The position numbers and the translations under genes were made by a program. Below the pieces are notes generated by a model. The model made no database searches. It was not told the DNA's origin and worked only from the letters and a program-made list of their open reading frames with translations. From positions 186,001 through 250,000 of the forward strand of contig MQVO02000008.1 in the NCBI GenBank assembly GCA_001986395.2: 64,000 nt of DNA, in the 5' to 3' direction. Below are positions 13,928 to 25,740 of this stretch, piece after piece. Source of the stretch: Irpex lacteus. Its lineage: Eukaryota > Basidiomycota > Agaricomycetes > Polyporales > Irpicaceae. Position 1 is the stretch's first letter. Every line of letters begins with the position of its first letter.

Positions 13928-15851
13928 ATGCATGGGATACACCTCGCCGTTTTTTCTCTGTTCCTCACTCATGTTATTGGTGCAAGACTGCCATTGAAGC
14001 GTCGCTCGATCTCCTCTGGTGTCCCGATGAAAGCATCCCAAACGGGTGCAACCACTCTTTCGGACAACTCAGACCTATGTGTAAGTCAAGTGGCATTTAG
14101 AGTTATATCGGCTACATACTCACTTTACATTAGTATTCCATCGATATTGAAGTAGGCGGCCACAGTGAGACGATCTGCTGATATATCTGTTACATAATTT
14201 GACATTGTTGGACTGCTTTCAGCATTCTCTGTAGAAATAGACACTGGTTCGACGGATCTCTGGCTCATAACTGAGGGCTCCGCCGTTCAGTACACCAACA
14301 GGACCAACTTAACGGCAGAAGAACAGTACGGGGTGGGATCGGCCTCTGGACCAATCGATTTTGCGCAGCTTCAAATCGGTCCTTACAAGGTTCCTTCACA
14401 AGGTACATATGCCACGCACAACCTGACCAGAGGGCTACGATACTTATCGCTTTCAAGCCTTCATAAATGCTAGAAACGACTCGGGAACTGCGCCAACCGT
14501 TTCAAACGGACTGAGCGGCCTCTTAGGCCTCTCCTTTGCCAATAACGTAGAGTCTCCTATTACGAAAGCCGTGAAAGATGCATATGGGGAAGACTCTCTA
14601 CTTGGTCTACCTCCTATAAGCAATATATTCGCGCAAAATCCAGGGCATCCCAACTGTTTCGATATCGCCTTAGGCAGAGAAGCTGTCAGCGATGGCGCCT
14701 TCCTCATTGGAGAGCATGCCATCGAACATTCTGATATAATCTCTCAGCCCAAACTTTACAAACAGGTGGAAGGGAGATGGACGCTACCGCTAGATGCTAT
14801 GACTATCAACGGAACTCCTTTCAAATTTGGGCCTTCGTCGATACCTGGAATCCAACCAGGAAAGTTAGGAGCTGTGTTAGATACTGGCTATTCACTACCG
14901 CCTATTCCCCCTGCTGCTGTTGACGCCATATACGGTCAAGTCCCCGGAGCTGTGAACCTATCGTCCGTAGTTCCTTACCTTGGGCCCACCGTCGCATCAT
15001 CTGGGTCCACTTGGTCTATCCCATGCGAGAGCCAGCTCAACTTATCGTTTACTTTTGGGTACGTCTGCAGTACTTGACCTCAAGAATCTCAATGGAAGCT
15101 TATTATAAATACGTCTGCGCATTCATTACTAGAGGTATCGATTATCCCATTCATCCCCTCGACATCACCAGACTTTCAATTGTATCTTTACCTGTGGGTC
15201 CAAGGGGGACTGTATCTGATTTCGTGATTTGCATCAATACTTTTGTGGCAAATACATTTGACCCGAAAGAATTACCAGGTATCGATCTTATCTTAGGACA
15301 GCCTTTTCTTCGTAACGTTTATGCATCGTGAGTCAAACCTTTCGCTCTTTATGCGCTCAAACTCACCATATGTATCCCATAGATTCAACATGGGAGATGC
15401 TGATGGATCTGGAAATGGCAGCTTTGTCCAGCTGCTGTCTACCGTCGACACAGAATCTGTGGATATAGAATTTGACTTCGATCGTGCGATAAACCTGGCG
15501 TTTTTCCCTCCCACTATAGATTCGGATGTGTTGCAAAAACTCATCGATAGCGGGGTCCTGCAGAGGCAGAATGTCAGCAGCACTGGGGCCGAAACCTCTG
15601 CCACCGGTGCTCTGGCGGAAAACGATGAGAACACACCTAATGATGGTCAGCTCACGTCCCTCGTCAAGAAATGGGGTCCTGTCGCGATCGGTCTTTTGGG
15701 AGCAAACGTAGGGGTTGGGCTTATTCTGTGCGTCATTGGCCTGTTGGCGTTCATACGAGGTCGTTCTGGTGTCAAGGGAAAGAGCATTAATCCGAGCTAT
15801 ACTCCCGTACGTTTCAAAGAGACCATTAGCGTAGCTGAGGAAGAAGAGTAG
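13928..15851 (+). CDS. Aspartic protease, pepsin A1 family, membrane-anchored
   Basis: Multi-exon gene for a secretory-pathway aspartic endopeptidase. The ATG at 13928 gives a clear signal peptide (MHGIHLAVFSLFLTHVIGA). Exon 1 ends at 14078; a short exon (YSIDIEVGGH) joins to TFSVEIDTGSTDLWL, which holds the first catalytic Asp (about 14238). The flap-like region and core follow, with conserved NGLSGLLGLSF. The second catalytic motif is GAVLDTGYSLPPIPPAAV (about 14873–14925). The downstream part, DLILGQPFLRNVYASFNMG, is the typical A1 C-terminal strand. After a Ser/Thr-rich linker comes one hydrophobic helix (VAIGLLGANVGVGLILCVIG) and a short cytosolic tail ending EEEE. That points to a type I membrane-anchored enzyme like the yapsin-like A1 proteases of basidiomycetes. 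Tyr instead of Thr or Ser after the second DTG is a mild deviation. Exon edges near 15060–15130 are less certain. Confidence 0.86.
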
Positions 15852-15943
15852 TTGCCAGAATGTCGTCTCTTACTACACACGTATACCTGCTTCCCTAGAT
15901 AATTCAGGCCCCATAGAGCTATATCTTTGGTCTGAATCCCAAT

Positions 15944-16683
15944 TCAGTTTCGTCTGTCCATTCGCTCTTGCACATGTGCCTTCACCCCTTCATCCCAGTC
16001 GTCCGAGCAAATCGCCAGAAGTACGGTGTTCCTCCCATGACAATCCTTCCTTGGATCGTCAGGTCTGGGGACGAGACCCTTCTTACCCGGTGACAAAATA
16101 CGCTCCCATCGCTTCACCCCTTCCTTTCTAAAGCCTAGCTTCTCCGCGGCTCTCCACGACCTTTCGTTTTCTTCATTCGCCTGCCACTGCACGCGCCTGA
16201 GTTTCAACTCATCGAAGCACCAAGCCAGTAGCAGGCCAACGCCATGTGTGGTGACATGAGTACGTTGAAACAGAGGAAGGGTGAACACAAAAGCAATCTC
16301 GGTGCTCAGGTTGTCCACCGAGGTGTTCATCAGCCCAATGACCGCCGCGATCGTCTCGCCTCCTTTGCTAGTGTCGAAGACGGCAAACATCACCCTGTCT
16401 CGGAGGCGTCGAACATACAACTCGTACCACCCACGAAAGTCGTCTACTGTAGCAAAGGGCCCGTATGGTAACCAAGACCACATCTCAGGGTAAGGTAGGG
16501 CTGCATTGTAATAGACTTCAGCGTGGAGTGTTGGCTTCGATGATAATAATCAGTGAAAACCCGCTACCCGAAGTGAGTCTGACGACATACATTAAAGGGC
16601 ACAAGTTTAAGACGCTCAGTGCTCAGCTCCTTGACTTCAAAGACAAAGTTACTGTCGAAATGCTGAGCTTCCGAGTTGTCCAT
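15944..16683 (-). CDS. GNAT N-acetyltransferase (RimJ/RimL type)
   Basis: Two exons, 16683–16591 and 16534–15944, joined in phase 0 across a 56-nt GT–AG intron to give 227 residues. Exon 1 encodes ELSTERLKLVPFN, the usual first strand of Acetyltransf_3-type GNATs. Exon 2 carries the acceptor-site region (PEMWSWLPYGPF), the central strand (GETIAAVIGLMNTS; STEIAFVFTLPLFQRTHVTT), and the acetyl-CoA region VGLLLAWCFDELKLRRVQW with QANEENERSWRAAEKLGFRK, the hallmark of this group. It would transfer an acetyl group from acetyl-CoA to an amine; the substrate is not predictable. Similar stand-alone proteins are common in agaricomycetes. The stop lies only 93 bases past the stop of the convergent protease gene. 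Confidence 0.85.
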
Positions 16684-17187
16684 TCTTCCGAAGGTCTGAG
16701 TTATCCGTGAATTGATGACTACCTCGCGTGAGTGGTCCTCGATGGACTCGTGTCACGTACCAGAGGGGGTTGTAAGATTTAAATGTCCAGATATATCCTT
16801 ATGCCACCGATGGTGGTGGTGGTGGTGGTTGACGATTGAGATGGTACATACCAATTCCTGGTACCAACCCTCCTGTTTACATCTGGATTCCAGGCTCGAG
16901 CCATCGATTACATCACGCAAGCACTCACTGACAGCTAAGTCGAGTCACACGGGTAGACGCTTGGACTGAGCCGCCGTGGCCTGCAGATTCTGCTTAGTGA
17001 CTCGCATGCAAAAGGAGCATATGGACTTACAATCGTTTTCAATTGACTGCTCTAGATTGGCATGTTGAACGGAGGATAAATATGTCAAGGGCAGTCGACG
17101 TGTCTTTCGTTACCTGAAATTTGTGCTTGACCGGACCAGTTCGAGATGTCTGAAAGGATAGAATCAAGCTTTATGTCAGAACAGTGA
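16684..17187. repeat. Intergenic with a short TGG microsatellite
   Basis: No gene seen. A (TGG)n run of about seven units lies near 16809–16829. The rest has no recognisable feature. Confidence 0.5.
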
Positions 17188-18371
17188 TTATATTCCGTTT
17201 GTTTTGGCCGCCCTTCGCTGCTCCGCCCATTGCTTCGCCTTAGCCCGCCTAGCTTCCTTGACCGCTTCTTCCGACAATAGCATCGCCGGAGTCGCCCCTC
17301 CCTCGCTCGCTTTGGTTTCTACTTCTCCTTTCCCACCGTCGCCTTCATCATCCCCATCTTCATCACTCGCATCGCTATCCCCATAACCCGACAAACCACC
17401 CAGACCAACCTTCTTCCCCTCCTCCTCCGCACTCTTATTCCTAGCCGCCTCCAACTCCAGTCTGGTACGGCCTTTCGTGATCTTCCAAGCTCTAGACCAC
17501 CTTCCCCTCAAGAAAGCAAACCGCTTATCAGCACCATGGTTCGCCAGTATGCGCATCTCCAGCTGTGCGGGGTTCGGCGAGTTCAGGATGTGAGTGGCGG
17601 TTCGTCGCATGAGCTCCTTTTGAGGTTCATCCGGCTTCGAGGTGCAAGAGATGATTTAATGAAAAGCGGCAGTGAAGAAGACGCACGTACCTCTTCGTCA
17701 CTTCCACCCCAAGGGTCTTCTTTTTCCTCTCTCGCTGCGTCGTCGCCTGACTCGGCACGCAGAGCACGCAGCCTCTCTTCTCGACTCTGGTCTATCATAC
17801 GCCTGCGTTTTTCCCGATGGTAGTCCTCGACCTCGTCCGGAGAGAAGAAGAACGTGTCCTCAGAGTCTGAGGGAAGATCCGACCATCCTGTCGGAGAGAG
17901 TCTTGCAGTGTCAACGTCTCCCAAGCCTGACGTTGATGGAGGCAGCGTATCGAGTAAAAGTCTCACGTCATACCTAGAGACCACCTCGTTAGCTTTGTGT
18001 AGACGTGACGATAAACCAAGGGAAAACACACAAACGCTTTCGGTCGGTCAGTAATTAATACAAGCGTGATGAATAGTATAGTAGCAATCATATTTTGCAC
18101 TATGGGCGATGACTTACCTGTCGACCCAAACAGCCTGAGCCTGAGAGCCCGAGCCATCCTGCTCGATGCTAGGAGCAGCCCATTTGACGAGACGAGTTTT
18201 TACTTCGAGGGATTCCGCGTGCTGTGCCTCCAGAGACCGCGCGAGGGAACGCGCTTGTGGCCCTCGGATGATCTCGGCTTCATGAGCTTGGATGTACAGT
18301 GCGGGGTCTGGCTGTGTGTCGTGTGGACTACGTGGGCGGTCGGCTTTTCGTTTGGATGGTCTGTTGTACAT
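17188..18371 (-). CDS. Unrecognised protein, acidic and coiled-coil-like
   Basis: Three exons (18371–18118, 17973–17691, 17634–17188) join in frame to 327 residues. I do not recognise a named family. The N-terminus is basic and Pro/Arg-rich (MYNRPSKRKADRPRSPHDTQ). The centre contains LRLLLDTLPPS-like and acidic Asp/Glu/Ser stretches, with EDYHREKRRRMIDQSREERL looking like a charged helix. The last exon holds the most ordered-looking segment, QLEMRILANHGADKRFAFLR followed by GRWSRAWKITKG. A very acidic Gly/Asp/Glu linker and a basic helix (RRAKAKQWAEQRRAAK) end it. The charge pattern suggests a nuclear protein, but that is inference. All introns have GT–AG ends and preserve frame, so I take it as a real gene. 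Confidence 0.7.
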
Positions 18372-18820
18372 GTTGTATAATCCAAGAAAGCCTAGGATTG
18401 GCTGTTATATAACTGGGAGTTCAACTTCGGGACACCGTCCAAGTGGTTTGAGAAGAGACAAGAGAAGCCTTGGTGGACTTTGCTATAGAGTCAGCTTATT
18501 TGTTGTACATACACACGTTAGTAAGATTCGTACCGAGACAAGACACTGTTCGTCGTGGTCACAGTGGACGCAAGTAAGTAACCTTCCCGCTCACTCAGGC
18601 TGATTCTGCATCAATCCAAACACAGCACAAACAACAGTCAACACAACCCGCGCAGCCGCCGGCCTCCAGTCCTTCAGCACAGCACAAGTGTACTATAACT
18701 CCGAGTCACCAAAAATAAATTTGCAGAGCATAAGGCATATCATAGCAGCATATAGCATAACATAACTCTCAAAGAAACCAACAGCCTCCCCCACCATCCG
18801 ACTCCCCGACCGAAATCACC

Positions 18821-19795
18821 TCACTTCCGACGGAAAAACACAGGCCGCCACGCAAACTCACTCGGACAATGCTCGAGCGCGACGAGTAGTAAATCTCCAA
18901 ACGGGTTAATCTCCTTCTCGCCGGAGTTCCAGAGGACGACTTTGGTGCTTGCGGTTCGTGGGTCTGTGCTTAGGGTCTGCGTCGCGAGCAGGGCAGATGG
19001 AATAGTCAGCAGGAGAATTTAGGGAGTGGACGGGAAGAGGAGGGAACTCACGATGGGGATGAACCTCTCGGCGAGGAAGAGCGCGAGGTCGACGACGTCT
19101 TTGAGCACCACTTCTTTCTCGTGCGTCTTCGTAAGCGCGAACTTGGTGCTCACTTTCTCCCCCGTTATCAGACTCTACAACCCCAAAATACTTAGCACAT
19201 CACTCTCTTCTCACACAAAAAAGACAGAGAACTCACGCATCCTTTGACAGTTACTCCAGCACTAGGACTATACCCAGGGAACGGCAGCGTCCCCGTCCCA
19301 CCGATGGGTGCCTTCCTAGCCGGGCCAAAGAGCAGAATACTAACTGGTATGCCTACTTGGTCCCTGAAGGTGAAGAGTATGGGCGGCTCTTGGGGAAAGC
19401 GGGAGTGTGTGCGTTCGATGGTGTGGGAGATTATGCGTTCGCCTGGTACGTCTCTTCCGTAGTATATCTATTAGGGTCATGTCAGAGTTGAGGTGGGCGG
19501 AAGAGAGGGAGATGGGAGGCTTACGGTGGGGCCTTCTTTGGGTGTCTATGCGAAGGAATTAAATGAGATAACATAGGAGATCAGAGGTGAGTGTAGTGGC
19601 GCACCTCTTCTGAAGAGGAGGATTGACGAGCGGCACCCATCGCAGGCGCCTGAGCGCGAGCACTGGAGAACTGGCTCTTGAACTGCGCAAGAAGCAATAA
19701 CAATAATCAGCAATTCATTATGTGGCACGGAGGCGCGATGAGACGATGCTTACGACCCAGTTGTAATTTGGCGATCGGTAGTCAGAGCTAGACAT
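18821..19795 (-). CDS. Unrecognised small protein, multi-exon
   Basis: From ATG 19795 (MSSSDYRSPNYNWV) a chain of short exons on the minus strand keeps frame to TGA at 18821–18823. The pieces include FKSQFSSARAQAPAMGAARQ, TPKEGPT, then the longest exon IYYGRDVPGERIISHTIERT with FPQEPPILFTFRDQVGIPVS and GTGTLPFPGYSPSAGVTVKG. They are followed by LITGEKVSTKFALTKTHEKE, VVLKDVVDLALFLAERFIPI and a last exon ending HCPSEFAWRPVFFRRK. The total is roughly 210 residues. No domain is recognised. The 5' flank borders the repeat block at 20–24 kb. Two short segments there loosely resemble its first exon (NYN followed by FKS), so a link between gene and repeats is possible but weak. Confidence 0.6.
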
Positions 19796-19999
19796 ATCGA
19801 CTTGGAAGATGCGCGATAGAAGATGCGAGTGGCGTTTGCGAGTGGCGGATGATGATGAGGAAAATAACAGACACTAAAGGCGCTGCTTATATATCCCGAC
19901 GTGTTCGAGTGGCAACACCCCCAGTCCCTCCCCAATTTCCTGTGGCCTATACCAAACCAAAGGCCATCACATCACAGACGGCGAGTGGCCACTCAAAGC

Positions 20000-22900
20000 A
20001 AAGCGTCGTGCATCCCGCCTGAAAGGCCTTTTAATCAAGCGTACGAGCTGAAGAGTTTTAGTAGTGGCGTGCGTGGCCCATTGAAGGTGTACGTAGCACT
20101 CACTTTGCATGAGGGTGCCACTGACATTTGGACCGGCGCTTGTCTTGGGCATGGGCCAATGCGGGCCAATAAGTAGGCTCAAAGGGTGGTAGCCACTGTT
20201 ACAAAAGACTTGAAGAGTGAAATGGAGAGATACCCATGGGCTGTGAATGAACAGGACTGAGGGATCGAGTGAAGTGCTAAACGTCAATACATGGTGCAGT
20301 GGCAATCCTCGTCACACCTCAACACGTGGCCCCTTCGACAGCCCAGCGTTGGGCCCAAGTCAAAGTCCCGTATACCGCATGGGCCAGAATCGGATGACAC
20401 GTATCGGAGATCTATAAGGCCCCGTGCTAAAAAGCGTAGGGGTGCAAAGGTTACGCGGTGAATGGGCCATGACGAGGCACAAAGCAATGGCCAGGGTCTT
20501 TGATCTTAGCCGTGGTCAGGGCACCTCCGTTCGACACTGAGAAGATATCCGATCGCCCTTCCAGAGAGTGTCTTGGCCTGTCAGAGTTAGTGGCAATATC
20601 TCCTGACGACGACCTGAGACCGTAAGCGGAAGACAGCATCTACTAGTAAAACATTCCTCGTTAGTTAGTTTGGTATGGATATATCAGTCAAGCGAGGAAG
20701 ATCATACAGAGCACTTTGTTGGGACTGCGTAGGTTCGAATACTGATGCAGTAATTATGTGGTTCAAGTTATGCGTTATCATAGTCACGGTGTAGTTCAAG
20801 TAATGTGTTATCGTCATGGTAAACTTCACGACTGGCGGGCGCTCCGAAGATTACCAAATAACCGTCAACACGATGCGCCTGCTCTTCCTGCCAGGGCTCG
20901 TGAACCAGGACTTGTACTGATACCTCGTACCTCGGAATCTTTACAAAGCGATTAGGGGATCGGGAAGACAACTTTCCCAGTGGTCGTCGATGTTCGTTAG
21001 CCGGGACTGGACGTATGCATGTGGTTTACGAGGGGGGCGGGGGAAGGGGAGAGAGAGAGAGAGAATGCGCACTCACGATAGACTTCAACCCTAGCCTTAA
21101 GGGTGACCAGATAGGGACGAATTGGAGTTAATTGACGAGAGAACACGTACTGTGGTCGACAAACCTATTCTCTTCTCACGCAAAAGTGTTCTCGGAGGAG
21201 GGAGAGGGAACGAGCATAAGTAAGTATCTGAGTTCCGTGGCGACGTCCCGCAACATACTTACACCACGGGCGACAGGGTAAGAAGGAGGAAGGAGCGGTA
21301 GTCGTCCACTGCCCTCGGTTGATAGTACCTCTGATTGTCAGTACGAGTTTGGGAGATTAATGAAGAAGTGGAAGTATACCTTCGCTTGAGACCTTGGATG
21401 CGATTCGGAGCTGTTGACTTGAAACTCGACTTTGGGAGGTTGTAATTTGAAGTTGAAGGCGCTGCTCTGCTACAAGACTCGACGAGTAAAATGGAGGGGC
21501 ACCTAGGACTGCCAGTGTGAATGAACAGGACTAAGAGATTGAGTGAAGCGTTCAACGTGGCCCGCTGGACAGCCTAGCGTTGTGTCTATTGCATGAGCCA
21601 AATTCGAAGTACTTACTCGTATCAAGGCACCCTGGTGCAAAGGGTAGGCGGGGAAAGCCGGTGACGAGGCACAAAGCAACGGCCAGTGCACCCCCGCCGC
21701 GTTTGACGCTGATCATCCGTTCAGAGTCCCCAGGGTGTCTCGTACTGTGGCAATATCCCTGACGACGACCTAAGACCTGAGACTGTCGACAAAAGGTAAC
21801 ATCTAAGACGTCACGGTTCCTCGTTAGTTAGATCGGTATAGATATATCAATCACGCGAGGAAGAACATACAGTACAGAACGCTTTTCGGGCCCGCGCACT
21901 GCAGGCGACGGATCCCGAGATATCATGTAGTTCAAGCTATCCGTTATCATAGTCATGGTCATGGTGGAGGGTCACGGTAAACTTCACACTCATTAGAAGG
22001 CGCTCCGAAGTCTACCAAATAGCCGTCAACACGATGCGCACAGCCGCCTGTTCCTCTCGTGAACGCTGATACCTCGTACCTCGAAATCTTCCCAAAGCCA
22101 TCGGGGATCGGGAGCGTAACTTTCCCAGTGGTTGTTGGTGTTCGTTAGCCCGGGCCTGGACGCATACATGTGGTTTACGAGGGGAAAAAGGGGGAGAGAG
22201 AGAATGCGCACTCACGAGAGGAGGGAGAGGAGGACGAGCATAAGTAAGTATACAAGCTCCGTGGCGACGTCCCGCGACATACTTACACCACTGAGCAGTC
22301 AGTGGGCGAGAGGACTTGTGTGAGCAGGGCCGTCAAAGCGGCGGGATACGATTTCTGAAGCGGCTCATGGTCGGCCGTGGGTGGTCCAAGGAATGCGTAA
22401 CGCATGCCGGAAAATGAGCAGGCGGAAGAACAAACAAAGAAGAGTAGCAGGTGCATCAAGGTGGGGTACATAGCTAGGTCCGCCTTCGTTCGTCGAGAAC
22501 GATGTGGCGCTAAGCGAGACGAACAGCGAGACGAACTTGCAGCTGTGTACATCGGGAGGACTCACAATTGGGCTTGCATGAACTCTCCGTCGTAATCGTT
22601 AGGAGACAGTGAAAATATAATGTATTGGCTAAATTTAATGTCATGAGCAATAACGAAGCAGAAGAGAGAAGAGAGTATATACCTTGAGACCTATATGCAT
22701 GGCACGGGCAAAGTAAAATACCACGTTGGGTTCCAGTAGGAAGACAGAAAAAGAAGGACCAGATGCACTCCACATAATCTGCTTGAAGGCGTATTGCGAG
22801 TGGAGACTAGAAGTCGGAAATTCGACTTCGTTGTTTGGTTGAGTAGCCGGCATGTAAGACAACTTTTGATCACGAGGACTGATATGTACCACATCGCCTC

Positions 22901-24250
22901 CAAAAGCAGAACACATGCGATGGCACTCACCTTTGGAACCGCTCCCAGTCCTTGAGCGAGCCAAGATATCTACCCTTCCCCCTCAGCAGCTCCCTACCTA
23001 GGAAGCGTGCTGTACCTGATCAGGCCCAACCCGTTGACCTATGTTCAACAAGTGCGTAGAGATCCTGACAGTCACTAGAGACGCAGTTGTTATGTTCAAG
23101 ATTTCTTTGAGGGGAACAGGATGTCAAAAATTGGTCGCCGTACATGTAAAGAGGGATACAGACGTGCTCGTCGATGTCAAGGGATTGCGGGAGTTTGAGT
23201 CTAATGTCAGCATTGTTTAGCGGGGAGAGTAGCTGTCTTCGAGATACGGGTATACTTCAGAAATCGTAAAGGGACGATAGTCTTCCACTGCCAGGGACGC
23301 TCCCCCTCGGTTAATTGTCAGTACGAGTTTGGAAGGTTGGTTCTTAGCCTTTGGAGACCGTGAAGCGTAGCACTCACTTTGCTTGAGACCGTGTGTGAGC
23401 TATTAACTTAAAACTCGACTTTGGGTCGTTCGTGATTTGAAGGCAATGCACTGCTACAAAAACCTCGACGAGTGAGATGGAGAGGCACACTGGGCTGTGA
23501 ATGAGCAGATACTAAGGGAATAAGAGATTGAGTGAAGCGTTAAACGTGACCCGCTCGACAGCCCAGCGTTGGGCCCAAGTCCTATCTATCGCATGTGCCA
23601 GACTTCAGATACTTACTCGTATCAAGGCACCCCGCTTGGTGGAGCAGGATGTACGCGGGAAACGCCATGACGAGGCACAAAGCAATGGCCGTGCATCCCG
23701 TTCGACACTGGTCATCCTGTCAGAGTTAGTACGAGTGACAATATCCCTGACGACGACCTGAGACCGTGAGCGGAAGACAGCATCTAACCCATTCCTCGTT
23801 AGTTAGCTCGGTATAGGAGGGAGTGAAGCGAGGAAGAACGTACAGTACGGAATGCTTTGTTGGACGAGCATCTGAGATATACGGGGTGAGGGCAGTGGGC
23901 AAAGTTGATACATCGTACACATCACTGTGAGCCGGGAGGCTAGTTGGCTAGTTGGTTACTTTCCGTAAAAAGAGAAGTGGAGGTAGCACTCACTTTAAAT
24001 TTGCTTGGGAGGTTAGGTGCGATGAGAGTGAAGGGCGGACTTTGCTTGAGACCTTGGGCGAATGGGGCAGAGGACGTGTACTTATGTGCAGAAAACAACG
24101 ACCACTGGCATCGTGCAGATCCATACCTACCATATCGTGCGCGTCGACGCAGTTTCACAGCTATCGCACGTCTCATAAAACCTGTGATAGCTGTGAAACT
24201 GCAACCAGCTGCAGACGTTAAGAGCTCTCGTCGTGTCGTCGAGTCGTAGG
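20000..24250. repeat. Three to four decayed copies of one repeat unit
   Basis: The same ordered set of blocks recurs. Block 1 (CTGTGAATGAACAGGACT and neighbours): 20221–20290, 21489–21585, 23476–23580. Block 2 (GACGAGGCACAAAGCAA): 20468–20492, 21662–21685, 23665–23690. Block 3 (TTCCTCGTTAGTTAG…GCGAGGAAGA): 20650–20715, 21812–21880, 23790–23850. Block 4 (TACCAAATA.CCGTCAACACG): 20770–20880, 21940–22045. Block 5 (GTTCGTTAGCC…GAATGCGCACTCACGA): 20991–21078, 22139–22218. Block 6 (GTGGCGACGTCCCGC.ACATAC): 21212–21272, 22239–22295. Block 7 (GTAGCACTCACTTT): about 20091, 23365 and 23984. The order is the same in each copy, so these are direct duplications of a unit of about 1.2–2 kb. Read on the minus strand, several blocks have splice-like GTGAGT sites and short coding-like pieces, but no copy has an intact gene. 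Confidence 0.75.
24149..24202. repeat. 20-bp inverted repeat (hairpin)
   Basis: Arms 24149–24168 (GCAGTTTCACAGCTATCGCA) and 24183–24202 (TGTGATAGCTGTGAAACTGC) are complementary over 20 positions, with one G/T position that would be a G·U wobble in RNA. The loop is 14 nt. It lies between the decayed repeat block and the SUMO promoter. It could be a precursor of a small RNA, a remnant of an inverted-repeat element, or a chance palindrome. Confidence 0.8.
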
Positions 24251-24486
24251 AGGTCGTAGGGTCTGAGTGTTCTAGTAAGTGCGTTGACGGCGAGGGTTGT
24301 TGTGTGACATACCATAGACATATCTCCAGCTGCAGCTCACTGCACGATAGCAAGGTGCACCTAGGCGACCGCCACTCAAAATGTCACACAACCACCGTGA
24401 CATCACACAATCACGTGGCCGCGTCCCCCACCCACCTCGCGTCCTCTCCTCCTCTCTCTCTCCTCTTCGCGTCTTCCCCCTCCCCA

Positions 24487-24499
24487 CCTAACCCTAACC
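24487..24499 (+). promoter_or_regulatory. Telo-box-like CCTAACCCTAACC upstream of SUMO
   Basis: Two adjacent CCCTAA-type units lie about 45 bases before the SUMO ATG. A CACGTG sits further upstream near 24412. The role in this organism is unknown. Confidence 0.35.
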
Positions 24500-24538
24500 T
24501 CACTCTCCCTCACACCCACCTACACCACAGAGCCTGAG

Positions 24539-25424
24539 ATGTCGCAAGAAAGAGAGACAGAAGACGTGAAGCCGAAGCTTAACATCGGTATTAACCATGA
24601 GGGGACTAGTACGTCTTTCATTCTCTTTAGACGGGTGTTGGAGGAGTGGTGTGGAAAGAGGGAGTGTGTAGAGAGAGTGGGATACTGATGATGGTGGGGT
24701 GGATGGTGTAGGTATAACGATCAAAGTAAAAGCGAGCACGCCGTTCAAGAAGATATTCGACGCTACCGAGGTGTGTCGCCGTCCCTTTCTTTCTCCCTCT
24801 CTCCCTCTCTCTCCCTTCTCCCTTCTCTCTCCCTCTCTCCCTCTCTCCCTCTCTCCCTCCCTCCCTCTCTCCCTCCCTCTCTCTCTCCCTCTCCCTCTCT
24901 CCCTCCTCTCTCCTTCTCTCCTTGTACTAACCTCGTACACGTAGAAACGATTCGGCGCCCAACCAGGTTAGCCTCCCCTCCTCTCCTCTCTTCCTGCGCA
25001 CGTGGGTGGACGATGAACTGAGTGCGTGCGTGTGTAGGGACGTTCAAGTTTATATTCGAAGGGAAAAGGGTTAGTGCGGAGGATACGCCTATTGGGGTGC
25101 GTCTCTTCTCTCCTCCTCTCCCTCTCACCTCTTCTCACTCTTCTGCTCTCCTCTTTCTCACACCCACTTACTCGCATTTACTTACTCATGACATTCACGT
25201 TTGATACAGCTGGGGATGGAAGACAACGACGTCGTAGACGCACATCTCGCTCAGGTGCGTTTCACTCTCCTCCACTACCCTCCTTCTCCCTGTCTCCCAC
25301 TATCATCCTCTCCTCCTTCTCCGTCTACATCATCATATTCACGCTGACTTCTCCCCGGTTTACGTAGATTGGAGGTGGAGGAGGAGGTTCAGGTTCGGGG
25401 TCAAGACCATGGAGGATATCATAG
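24539..25424 (+). CDS. SMT3: SUMO (Smt3), small ubiquitin-like modifier precursor
   Basis: Six exons (24539–24608, 24712–24770, 24945–24966, 25038–25096, 25210–25254, 25368–25424) join in frame to 103 residues. The N-terminal tail MSQERETEDVKPKLNIGINH is followed by the ubiquitin fold: ITIKVKASTPFKKIFDATEK, RFGAQPGTFKFIFEGKRVSA, EDTPIGLGMEDNDVVDAHLA, then QIGG. The di-Gly used for conjugation is at the start of the last exon. The extra tail, GGGGSGSGSRPWRIS, would be removed by a Ulp-type protease. The third exon is only 22 nt. It acts in the nucleus and cytosol through E1 (Aos1/Uba2) and Ubc9. The second intron contains about 130 bases of nearly pure C/T, and other introns are also pyrimidine-rich. 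A second possible terminal exon lies at 25856–25885. Confidence 0.93.
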
Positions 25425-25740
25425 TTCCCGCCGTTCAGATATTCTTGCTTCATCGTTTTTTCTTGCTTTACTTTACGTTTCTTGCTTCATCTTCCTTGGT
25501 CACCTCACCCCCTCCTCTACGCTACACCAGTGCTCTCTGTATCATCACACCACGCTCTCTATCGCCTATAGCTATCGTCTATCGACTATCGGATTTTTTC
25601 TTGAATATCCCGTCTCCTCTTCGTGCTCTCTTCGTGCTCTCCTCGTGAGCCTCCACCCTTCGCCGTGCCTCTTCAAAGCTTCGCCGTGCCTTCCAAAACA
25701 CACCACTCGAGCGTAATCGATAAAAAACGACACACACGAT

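Noticed and set aside
14873..14925. Aspartic protease inactive because the second motif is DTGY
   Set aside because: The catalytic Asp and the DTG triplet are present; the next position tolerates change in membrane-anchored fungal A1 proteins.
20725..20750. GGTTCGAAT resembling a tRNA T loop
   Set aside because: The flanking bases cannot form the five-pair T stem, and there is no acceptor stem.
20768..20971. 67-codon minus frame as a separate gene
   Set aside because: It is one copy of a repeat block; in the other copy the equivalent frame is broken by a stop.
24487..24499. Interstitial telomere, chromosome end or fusion point
   Set aside because: Only about two CCCTAA units; a promoter telo-box is a simpler explanation.
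24500..25177. Long minus-strand frames rich in Glu/Arg/Gly opposite SUMO
   Set aside because: They arise because C/T-rich introns read as GA repeats on the other strand. The plus strand holds a fully consistent SUMO gene.
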